From assembly GCA_016717855.1 (NCBI GenBank), contig JADKEV010000073.1, positions 1 to 15,817 on the forward strand: a stretch of 15,817 bases of DNA, given 5' to 3'. Below are positions 9,339-15,817 of the stretch, in pieces. Within the stretch, counting starts at the first letter, position 1. Each line of letters begins with the position of its first letter. The DNA comes from Betaproteobacteria bacterium (GTDB lineage: Bacteria; Pseudomonadota; Gammaproteobacteria; Burkholderiales; Casimicrobiaceae). A model generated the notes under the pieces. That model saw only the letters and a list, made by a program, of their open reading frames with translations, ran no database searches and was not told where the DNA came from. The position numbers and the translations under genes were made by a program.

Positions 9339-10454
9339 CTACGGTTTCTTCACGCGGTCGCCCAGCACGACCTGCTTGCTCGAGTTGAGCACCAAGGCGT
9401 AGGAAACCTTCTCGTACACGCGGAACACGAAAGCGAGTCCGATGCGTTCTTGCGGCAACTGCACCGGCCGGCTCGCGGGCTGGTTGAAGTACTTGGTTTT
9501 CTGTCCCAGACGTCCACGGTGCCCGGGTCGTGGTGGATCGCAAGCACGTGGCCGATCTCCATGCCGTCCCGCGTCCCCACGTCGAGCGTGACAACCGCGT
9601 CGCGGCCACTTTCGATCAGGCTCGTGGGCAAACCGATAATCTGGCCGTCGACCGCCTTGTCTGGCGCATGCGGGGGGTAGTTGACGATGCGCTCCTTGGG
9701 AACCGGGACGAGCCGGTCGCCGACCACGATCTCCTTGCGGGAGTTCACTATGGTCAGGGTCGATACCTCGGCGACCTTGTCGATGACGGCATCGCCCAGA
9801 TAGTCGGCTTCGTAACCCAGGATCTCCGGCTTCCCTGGTGTGGAGAGCGGCCGCCCAGGACGATAGATCTGCCAGCTCGGACCGTCCTTTTCGCCGATCC
9901 CAAGCACATAGATCTTGTTGCCGGCGGAGAGCACCACTCGTCCATCCGCCCCGCCGATGATCTTGGGGGCGCCTTCCAGCCCGTTCGGCTCGACGACCAG
10001 CGGCTTGGTCAGGAAAGGATCGATGATCGCCGGCGGGATCGAGGCGATGGCGTCGCTGTCGATCGGGGTCGTCCTGATTTGCGGCGAGAGTCGCACGGTG
10101 GGCCGCTCTTCCGGCTTCGGCTCGAGTGAGAGCTGCGGCTGGCCATCGGCGCCCGTGGTCAGCACCAGAACGTCGCCCGGGTAGATCCTGTGGGGTTCTT
10201 GATCTGGTCCCTCTTCATCCGCCAGAGCTCGTTCCATTTCCAGGGGCTCTTCATGAAGCGTCCGGCGATCGACCCAACGTGTCGCCCTTCTTGACCACAT
10301 AGCGCGTCGGCGCGTTGTCGGCGAGCTGGAGCGGCGCACCCGCCGGTTGTGCGGCGGGCTGTCGGGCGGGCGTCTGGGCGTGCGCCGTGAGCGCGGCAAC
10401 TGCGAGAGCCGCCGCCAAAAACAGCGAAACCGGTGTGTTAAAATTCACTTTCAT
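9339..10454 (-). CDS. LysM-domain secreted protein, three one-base deletions
   Basis: This is a predicted periplasmic peptidoglycan-binding protein of the type encoded upstream of dprA in Betaproteobacteria. The start at 10454 gives a signal peptide: MKVNF, then a hydrophobic stretch ending in AALTAHA before Q. The LysM motif follows: YVVKKGDTL, SIAGRFMKSPWKWNELW, NPHRIYPGDVLVL. Two missing bases interrupt it, one before TGG near 10276 and one in a C run near 10193. The following 220 residues (VRLSPQIRTTPI, GLPTSLIESG, VGTRDGMEIGHVLAIHHDPG) are clean. A third missing base, in an A run (minus strand) near 9502, hides the end: KTKYFNQPASRPVQLPQERI and VVLGDRVKKP before TAG at 9341-9339. Three deletions restore 372 residues. 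Only the LysM part has a known role (binding glycan N-acetylglucosamine); the rest has no assigned activity. It is likely the first gene of the dprA-topB unit and is divergent from def. Confidence 0.85.
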
Positions 10455-10505
10455 GGCAGCCCCTAACTCGGTGGCGGCGGCAAAACTCTTGTGTTTCAGG
10501 AATTT

Positions 10506-10530
10506 CACCGCAAAATAACGCTTTGCGGTG
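10506..10530. repeat. Perfect 9-bp inverted repeat upstream of def and LysM
   Basis: CACCGCAAA (10506-10514) and TTTGCGGTG (10522-10530) are perfect reverse complements separated by seven bases (ATAACGC). No T run follows on either strand, so it is not a standard intrinsic terminator. Its place in the AT-rich centre of a divergent promoter region suggests an operator or a leader hairpin; the ligand is unknown. Confidence 0.6.
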
Positions 10531-10535
10531 GATTC

Positions 10536-10552
10536 TGCATGTTGTTTATGCA
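10536..10552. repeat. Second short inverted repeat (TGCAT-N7-ATGCA)
   Basis: TGCAT (10536-10540) and ATGCA (10548-10552) form a 5-bp dyad with the same seven-base spacer length as the neighbouring larger repeat, starting five bases after it. On its own a 5-bp dyad could be chance. Confidence 0.35.
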
Positions 10553-10632
10553 TTTGGCAAGTTTCCACCCGACTACGGGGGCCGCGGGCTTGTGGCCCTG
10601 TTGGGAAAAACGGACGCTTCGATAAGCTACTG

Positions 10633-11136
10633 ATGGCTCTGCTGAACATTCTCGAGCACCTGGACCCGCGCCTGCACAAGATTGCCGCGCCGGTCGCTGC
10701 CGTTACGCCGGAGATCCGGCAGTTCGTCCGTGACCCGGCCGAGACCATGTACACGGCGCCCGGCGTCGGCCTCGCAGCGCCACGCAGGTCGATGTCCACA
10801 AACGGATCATCGTCATCGACGTATGCCGAAACCAAGAGTGAGTTGTTGACGCTGATCAACCGGAAATCCTGTCTCGCCGAGGGCGAGGACGAGAACGAGG
10901 AGGGCTGCCTGTCCGTGCCCGGATACTTCGACCGCGTCCGGCGCCCCGCCCGCATCCGGTTCCGCGCGCTGGGCTACGACGGACAGTGGTTCGAGCGCGA
11001 TGCCGACGGCCTGCTCGCGGTCTGCGTCCAGCACGAAATGGACCATCTGATCGGCAAGGTTCGTCGAGTATCTTTCGTCGCTCAAGCAGCAACGCCTGAA
11101 AAGCAAAGCAAAAAACGCCAGCGGCTGGTCGGTTAG
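10633..11136 (+). CDS. def: Peptide deformylase, with compensating frameshifts
   Basis: Peptide deformylase removes the formyl group from the N-terminal methionine of new proteins, using a bound Fe2+ or similar metal at the ribosome exit. The frame from ATG 10633 to TAG at 11134-11136 is open for 167 residues, a usual length, but short internal stretches are out of frame. Motif 1 is GVGLAA, followed by garbled residues where the shifted frame reads TQVDVHKRIIVIDV. After about 10825 the frame returns (ETKSELLTLIN), is disturbed again at 10861-10880, then gives EEGCLSVPG with the metal-binding cysteine. Motif 3, HEMDH, holds the two histidine ligands and catalytic glutamate. Just after it, at about 11060, the frame shifts and hides VEYLSSLKQQRLKSKAK. 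All three motifs survive. fmt starts four bases after the stop, so the pair is surely one operon. Confidence 0.92.
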   Translation: MALLNILEHLDPRLHKIAAPVAAVTPEIRQFVRDPAETMYTAPGVGLAAPRRSMSTNGSSSSTYAETKSELLTLINRKSCLAEGEDENEEGCLSVPGYFDRVRRPARIRFRALGYDGQWFERDADGLLAVCVQHEMDHLIGKVRRVSFVAQAATPEKQSKKRQRLVG

Positions 11137-11140
11137 GGCG

Positions 11141-12089
11141 ATGCGGGTGCGTTTTCGCCGGCATCGCCGGAACCTGCCGCGCGCGCGCTGGAGGCGATCC
11201 TCGCCGCCGGCTATGCGGTGCCGCTGGTGCTCACCCAGCCCGACTCGGGCCGCGGGAACGCGGCCAGCATCTGACGCTGGGCCCGGTCAATGGCGTCGCC
11301 GCCAACCACGGCGTGCCGGTTCACCAGCCGGAACGGCTCCGCGGCCACGAGCAGCGGGCGCGTTGCTGGCCGTCGCGCGGCGGACGTCATGGTGGTCGCC
11401 GCCTACGGCCTGATCCTGCCCGAGCCCGTGCTCGATCATCCGCGTCACGGCTGCCTCAACATTCACGCGCCGTTGCTGCCGCGCTGGCGCGGGCGGCGCT
11501 CATCCAGCGCGCTACTACTCGCGGGCGACACCGAGACCGGGATCCGTGTGATGCGCATGGATGCCGGGCCCGACACCGGCCCGTCGTTTCGCGCCACCCG
11601 GTCGCGACCGGCGGCGAGGATAGCGCTGGCGTCGTGCACGACAGGCTGGTTGCCGTCGGCGCTGCGGACATCGTCGAGGCACTGGCAGTGGTCGAGAGAC
11701 GGGCGACTGGTGGCGACGCCGCAAAGCGAGGAGAGGAATTACGCGGTACGCGCCAAAGCGCTGGACAAGGAGGAAGCGCGCATCGTCTGGACGCGCGGCG
11801 CGGAGGAACTCGTGCGCCAGGTCCGCGCCTTCAATCCGGCGCCGGGCGCATTCACGACGACTAGACGGTGCCGCGCTTCCAAGGTCTGGCGTTGCGCACT
11901 CTGGCGCCGCGGCGCCGGGTGCTTCACCGGGGCAAATCCTCATGCGCGAGAGCAAGCTGCAGGCGGCGTGCGGCAACGGCGAGTCCATCGCGCTCGACGT
12001 AAGTCCAGCCGGCGGGCGGACGGCGGATGACGGGCACCGTGTACGCCAATGGCCGCCCGGATTTCGCCGGGCGCAGTTTCGGCACTTGA
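11141..12089 (+). pseudogene. fmt: Methionyl-tRNA formyltransferase, multiply frameshifted
   Basis: This enzyme formylates initiator Met-tRNA from 10-formyltetrahydrofolate and is the functional partner of def. The ATG at 11141 gives MRV; the shifted frame then reads VFAG, and another shows ALEAILAAGYAVPLVLTQPD. Next are VPVHQPERL, DVMVVAAYGLILPEPVLD, HGCLNIHAPLLPRWRG with the catalytic Asn and His, an indel, then LLAGDTETGIRVMRMDAGPD, with the catalytic Asp in MDAGPDTGP. The C-terminal domain shows YAVRAKALDKEEARIVW, RQVRAFNPAPGAFTT, GQILMRESKLQAACGNGESI and finally TGTVYANGRPDFAGRSF before TGA at 12087-12089. About 315 residues is the normal length. Many single-base changes of frame are needed. 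Because conserved blocks lie in order with correct spacing, I infer a working gene in the organism and errors in this sequence. It follows def by four bases. Confidence 0.85.
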
Positions 12090-12172
12090 ATTTTCCCCGG
12101 GTCGGGCCATCTAAGTCCCGCACGCTGAGCACGACGCGCCAGGCCTCGCGGCGCTTCACCACGGCGGCAAGC

Positions 12173-12179
12173 AAAGGAG
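12173..12179 (+). promoter_or_regulatory. Ribosome binding site of htpX
   Basis: AAAGGAG lies nine bases before position 12189, where HtpX is inferred to begin, although no ATG, GTG or TTG in the correct frame is readable there now. It argues for a start upstream of the first in-frame ATG at 12216. Confidence 0.5.
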
Positions 12180-12188
12180 TCAACGACG

Positions 12189-13038
12189 GTTGCGGGAAAC
12201 TGTTCGAAGACCGGAATGCCATTGATGGCGGCGATCATGGCCTCTGTCTTCGGCGTGGTCGGCGGCATACTCGGCGGAGGCCAGGGGGCATGCTGTTCGC
12301 GCTGCTCATCGGCGCGGGCACCAATCTCTGGGCCTACCGGTTCTCGGACAGCATGGTGCTCCGGATGCCAACGCGCAGGAAGTCGACGGCTCGGCGCTCG
12401 CAGGTCTGGCGGGGTTGGTCCAGGAACTGGTGCGGAACGCAGGGATGCCCATCAAGGTGGCGATCGACGAGGCCGCAACCCAATGCGTTCGCCACGGGCC
12501 GCAATCCGATCACGCTGCCGTCGCGGTGACCACCGGCGTCCTGTGTCGCTGACGACGCGCGAACGAGGCGGGTGTCTGCGCACGAACCTCACGCGTGAAG
12601 AACCGCGACATCCCGACCTCCACCATCACCGCTTTCTGATCGCCGGCGCCATTTCGTCGCTGGGCTGGTTCATGTCGGGGTTCGGCGCACCGCCGCGACG
12701 GCGAGGCGGCGGCATCAATCCGATCGCGTCCATCGTGGTGATGATCCTCGCCCCTGATCGCGGCCATGCCTGCAGATGGCGATTTCCCCGGGCCCGCGAG
12801 TTCGACGCCGATCGCGGTGGTGCGGAGATCTCAGGCGACCCCAGGGCGCCTGCCGATGCGCTGGCCAAGATCGAGCGGTATGCGCAGGGATTGCCCATGG
12901 AGACTGCGGAGGCGCATCCCGCGACGGCGCAGATGATGATCATCAACCGCTCTCGGCGGCGGATCCGCGGCCTGTTTGCAACGCATCCCTCCGACCACGG
13001 AGCGTATCGCGCGACTGTACGCGACGGTAGTGAGATAG
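12189..13038 (+). pseudogene. htpX: Zinc metalloprotease HtpX, multiply frameshifted
   Basis: HtpX is an inner-membrane M48-family zinc protease that degrades misfolded membrane proteins. The first clear frame is MPLMAAIMASVFGVVGGILGG (first ATG 12216). The family's usual lead, a short amphipathic piece ending in KT, seems encoded from about 12189 (SKTG). Later frames give MLFALLIGAGTNLWAYRFSD, SMVLRM, NAQEVDGSAL, VQELVRNAGMPIKVAID, PNAFATGRNP, AVAVTTGVL, TITAFLIAGAISSLGWFMSG, NPIASIVVMILAP, AREFDADRGGAEISGDP, RYAQGLPMETAEAHPATAQM and GLFATHPS. The end, ERIARLYATVVR, precedes TAG at 13036-13038. The zinc-binding HExxH is not readable as such: around 12580 GCGCACGAACCTCACGCGTG is a rearranged form of codons for AHELAHV followed by KNRDI. 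The third ligand region, EFDADRG, is intact. The gene lies between fmt and rsmB in the usual betaproteobacterial order. Confidence 0.85.
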
Positions 13039-13058
13039 CCGCCGACATCTCCAATTCA

Positions 13059-14397
13059 ATGAACGCTGTCCCTCTTGCGGACGGTGTAACTCTTGCACCC
13101 ATGAAAACCGTACAAGCAATCGCCGCCCAGGTCATCACCCGCGTGCTGACCGGCCGCACGCTCGACAGCTCCCCCGGGCAGGCCTGGTCGCGTGCGGCGG
13201 GATCTCGACGCGCAAGGCAAGGCGCTGACGCAGGAACTCTGCTACGGACGCTGCAACACCTGGGGCCGCTGCGCGCTGGTGCGTCCCTGCTGACGCGCCC
13301 GGCCACTGACCCGCGGCTCGAAGCACTGCTCTTGGGCGGTCTACCAGTTGCAGCACAGCAGCCTGGCCGCGCACGCGGGTGAGCAATCGCGGTCGACGCC
13401 GCGTGCCTGCTCAGGGGGTCACGTCAGCCAAGGGGCTGGTCAACGCGGTGCTTCGCCATTATCTGCGCAACCGCGCCACGCTTCGATGCGCAGCCGCCCG
13501 CCAACGAGGAGGCGCGATACTCCCATGCGCAGTGGTGGATCGACCTGGTGCGCAAGGAGCACCCGGACCGCTGGGGCGACATCCTGCAGGCGGGCAATTC
13601 GCGCCCGCCGCTGACGTTGCGGGTGAACCGGCGCAAGTGCCTGCGCGACGGGGAGATGCGCGCCTACGCTCTGGCGGGAATCGCCTGCCGGGCGATAGGC
13701 ACGGACGGCATCGTCGTCGAGGACTCGCGCAACGTCCTTGCCCTGCCCGACGGTCGAAGGCAGGGTGTCGGTGCAGGACTACGGCGCGTAGCTGGCGGCG
13801 CCGTGCTTCGGCGCCGAGGATGGGATGCGGGTGCTGGACGCGCAGTGCCGCGCCCGGCGGCAAGACGACGCACATTCTCGAGGGCGCCCGGTGCGATGAT
13901 CGCGCCTGATCGCGACAATCGCCGGCTGGGGAAGATCTGGGAGAATCTGGCGCGGTTCGGCCTCTCCGCCCATGACGCGGATGGCGTCGATGCGGCGAAC
14001 CTGGACTCGTGGTGGGACGCGCTTGAATTTGGATCAGGCGTGCTCGTCGACGTGCCGTGCACGGCCTCGGGCGTGATCAGGCGCCATCCCGACGTAAAGC
14101 GGCTGCGCCGGGCCGGCGACGTCGCACAGTTCCGCGGCAGCAGTGACGTATTTCTCGAATAACGGTCCGGGGCGACTCCAGGCGGTCGGTTTTCTACACG
14201 ACGCGGTTCTGGTTCAGCGGAGGAGAACGAAGCGCCGGTCTTGTCCTTCCTGGGCAGGTATCACACGCCATCCGTTGTTTTTTGCACAATCTGACCCGAC
14301 GGCCCGCAGCATCGGGCGACGGGCAGCTCCTGCCGGCGGGCGGACCGGGGAAGACAATCATGACGAAAGTTTCTTCACGCGCTGCTGAAAGTGGTGA
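13059..14397 (+). pseudogene. rsmB: 16S rRNA (cytosine-967-C5)-methyltransferase RsmB, multiply frameshifted
   Basis: RsmB (Sun/Fmu) methylates C967 of 16S rRNA with SAM. The start MNAVPLADGVTLAPMKTVQ lies 20 bp after htpX and leads to an NusB-like RNA-binding region: AAQVITRVLTGRTLD, PRLEALLLGG, YQLQHS across frames, and AKGLVNAVLRHYLRNRA. The methyltransferase part shows QWWIDLVRKEHPDRWGDIL, PPLTLRVNRRKC, VSVQDYGAQLAAPCFGAEDG and VLDA, a damaged CAAPGGKTTHILE at about 13840-13880, then MIAPDRDNRRLGKIWENLAR. DVPCTASGVIRRHPDVK, with the catalytic cysteine motif, is intact. The tail reads LHNLTRRPAASGDGQLLPA and FFYALLK before a likely TGA at 14395-14397. About 445 residues is normal. The exact stop is uncertain because indels flank it. 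At least eight frame changes are needed, and conserved order argues for sequence error. Confidence 0.85.
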
Positions 14398-14414
14398 TGT
14401 TCTTATACTGCCCC

Positions 14415-14975
14415 ATGCGACTCATGCTGCTTCTTCGCCTTGCGCTCTGCATTTCCGACGGGTCTGGGCGCCGCTGGTAATGACCGACACCATCCCGGTA
14501 CGCTCGGCGGAGCTGGCAGCTCGAGGGTGATCATCATGTGCTCGACGCCTATGTCGAACCTTCGGCTCTCAATGCGACGCTCGAGGAGGCGATCGTGCGC
14601 GGGGTTCCGCCTTTACTTCGTCCTCGAATTCGAATTGTTGCAGCTTCGCGCTGGTACTGGATCGATACCAAAGCGGTGGCCACCAGTACCTCAGCTATCG
14701 CCTTCCTACAATGCGCTGACCCGCCACTACCGACTCTCGACCGGCGGCGCGTTCTACCAGAACCTGCCGACCGTCGAAGAGGCCCACGTGGTGATCTCAC
14801 GGTGAAGGTCGCAACGTCGTAGACAAGTCGGCGCTATTCAAGGGCGCCCGGTATGAAGCCGCCGCGCCTGCGCCTGGACACGACGCTACTGCTCAAGCCA
14901 TTCCAGATCAGCGTTTTGACCCCGCGCGACTGGAGCCTGCATGCGGAGTGGGTGCGCTGGAGTTTCACGCCATGA
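14415..14975 (+). pseudogene. DUF4390 domain protein, frameshifted
   Basis: This is a predicted exported protein of unknown function that normally sits between rsmB and ntrY in Betaproteobacteria. ATG 14415 gives MRLMLLLRLALCIS, a signal-peptide-like start ending near GLGAAG. Across frames follow IPVRSAELA, VLDAYVEPSALNATLEEAIV, RGVP then LYFVLEFELLQLRA, WYWIDTKAVA, YNALTRHYRLSTGGAFYQNL and PTVEEAHVVISR, then VVDKSALFKGARYEAA, LRLDTTLLLKPFQISVLTPR, DWSLHAEWVRWSF and TP before TGA at 14973-14975. The pattern RHYRLSTG...F..L and the closing KPFQ...DW.L..EW..W are what I associate with DUF4390. The stop overlaps the ntrY start by four bases (ATGA), so the two are translationally linked. The role is unknown; exported location and pairing with ntrY suggest an envelope function, which is inference. 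Confidence 0.8.
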
Positions 14976-15817
14976 GCCCGCGGGCGACCCGGGTGCTGCG
15001 CTACCTTCTGCTGGTCGTCGGCTGCCTGGGCGGCGTGTCGCTCTTCCTCCTCGCCACCGCCAGCGCCAACGACGAGCACTTCGCGCAGCAGCTGAAGGTA
15101 CTGGTGATATTGAACGGCCTGATTGTCGCTGCAAGCTCGTGCTGCTAGTGGGCCGTGAATTCTGGCGGTTGTTGCGCAACTGGCGCAACGGCGTGTTCGG
15201 CGCCAGGCTCGCGCTGCGCCTGGTCGGGCTGTTCGCCCTGATGGCGATTTCTGCCAGGCGCTGGTATGGCGTATCGGTCACCTTCCTGGGCAACAGCATC
15301 GAGTCGTGGTTCAACGTCAAGGTCGATCGCGCGCTCGACGGCGGAATGCAGCTTGGCCGCAACGCCCTCGAGTACCTGCTGCAGGACCTGGAAAAAAAGG
15401 GCCAGCAGATGGCGGTCACGCTGGCGGAGGCGGATTCTGCGGCGCTGTCGCTGCGGCTGAACCGGTTGCGCGAACAGGCGGGCATCGGCGAAGCCGCGCT
15501 GTTCGACCAGCGCGGCAACGTCCTGGGGTTCGCGGCCAGCACGCTTGCGGCCATGCGTCCGGAGCCGGTGGCGGCCGCGGCCATACGGCGCGCGCGAATG
15601 CAACAGTCCACCACCAGCCTCGATTCGAAGGTTGAGCAGGGCCTGGTCTTTGCGCGCCAGTCGTACCGGTCAATCTTGCCGACTCCGGGAGGATCCGGCT
15701 CCGCGTCCTGCAACTGATGCAGCCGGTGCCGAAGCAGCTGCAGGAATACACTGATATCGTCGAGACGGGCTATCGCGACTACCAGGCGCGCAAGGTACTC
15801 GCTCGACGCGCTCAAGA
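14972..15817 (+). CDS. ntrY: Nitrogen-regulation sensor histidine kinase NtrY, 5' part only
   Basis: NtrY is the membrane sensor of the NtrYX two-component system, linked to nitrogen and redox responses. Only the N-terminal sensor part lies in the window; HAMP, PAS and kinase domains would follow. ATG 14972, overlapping the DUF4390 stop, gives MSPRATRVLRYLLLVVGCLG with transmembrane segment 1 (about residues 10-30). Segment 2 is VLVILNGLIVAA continuing, after an indel near 15130, as LVLLVGREFWRLLRNWR. Segment 3 is around LRLVGLFALMAI. The periplasmic region shows YGVSVTFLGNSIESWFNVKVD, ALDGGMQLGRNALEYLLQDL and GEAALFDQRGNVLGF, a pattern characteristic of NtrY. A second indel near 15670 shifts the frame to NLADSGRIRLRVLQLMQPVP and IVETGYRDYQARK at the edge. 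NtrX should lie downstream outside the window. An in-frame ATG at 14948 is less likely as start. Confidence 0.88.

Larger units (their letters stand above)
10455..10632. promoter_or_regulatory. Divergent LysM/def intergenic region
   Basis: This 178-bp region should hold promoters for two divergent units: LysM-dprA-topB and def-fmt onwards. It is AT-richer than its surroundings between about 10490 and 10560, as expected of promoter DNA. That part also holds the two inverted repeats listed separately. TTGGCA at 10554-10559 could be a -35 box for def, but no convincing -10 follows. def has no visible Shine-Dalgarno sequence before its ATG. Confidence 0.45.

Noticed and set aside
8373..9680. A plus-strand open frame of 435 codons over dprA
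   Set aside because: It is antisense to the intact dprA gene and has no recognisable domain; GC-rich DNA commonly gives such shadows.
10633..15817. A decaying operon of pseudogenes, as in a reduced symbiont genome
   Set aside because: GC content stays high, conserved motifs are intact between breaks, shifts compensate over short distances and the genes include universally kept functions; sequence error explains this better.

Overview
The window looks like a contig piece from a GC-rich betaproteobacterium. The strongest evidence is the right two thirds, which carries a gene block typical of Betaproteobacteria. On the minus strand, read right to left, are a LysM-domain secreted protein, dprA and topB. 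Divergent from them on the plus strand are def, fmt, htpX, rsmB, a DUF4390 gene and the start of ntrY. No tRNA, rRNA, CRISPR array, insertion sequence or phage gene was seen. I could not pin down a genus.

Layout. Positions 57-879 (minus) hold a TylF/MycF-type methyltransferase gene broken by several frameshifts. Positions 1050-1821 (plus) hold a short-chain dehydrogenase, 1894-2871 an intact nitronate monooxygenase-like flavoprotein, and 3066-4157 an NAD(P)-dependent glutamate dehydrogenase. The last gene is cut off by about 670 bases made almost only of G and C (4158-4826). I read that tract as a sequencing or assembly artefact rather than biology. After about 125 unassigned bases come, on the minus strand, a membrane-anchored bacterial PH-domain protein (4952-5524), DNA topoisomerase III (5579-8090), DprA (8193-9293) and the LysM protein (9339-10454), probably one transcription unit running from LysM to the PH gene. 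A 178-bp divergent intergenic region with two inverted repeats separates these from def (10633-11136), fmt (11141-12089), htpX (about 12189-13038), rsmB (13059 to about 14397), DUF4390 (14415-14975) and ntrY (14972 to the window edge).

How the genes fit together. def and fmt handle the formyl group of initiator methionine at the two ends of protein synthesis. rsmB methylates 16S rRNA, htpX is a membrane protease for quality control, and ntrY is the sensor of a nitrogen-response two-component system. dprA and topB both act on DNA: DprA protects and loads incoming single strands, and TopB decatenates. The left part is a small metabolic set (SDR, flavoprotein, glutamate dehydrogenase) with no evident shared pathway.

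Sequence quality governs interpretation. Positions 1-1360, 3100-3480 and 10190-15817 are dense with single-base indels that break nearly every gene, including universally conserved ones. Positions 1360-3100, 3480-4157 and 4940-10190 are almost clean. The broken genes keep family-specific motifs on both sides of each break, so I regard most frameshifts as errors in this sequence and not as gene decay. I found no convincing undescribed system here; the points worth checking are the GC tract, a possible misjoin across it, the inverted repeats upstream of def, and the missing smg-type gene between dprA and topB.
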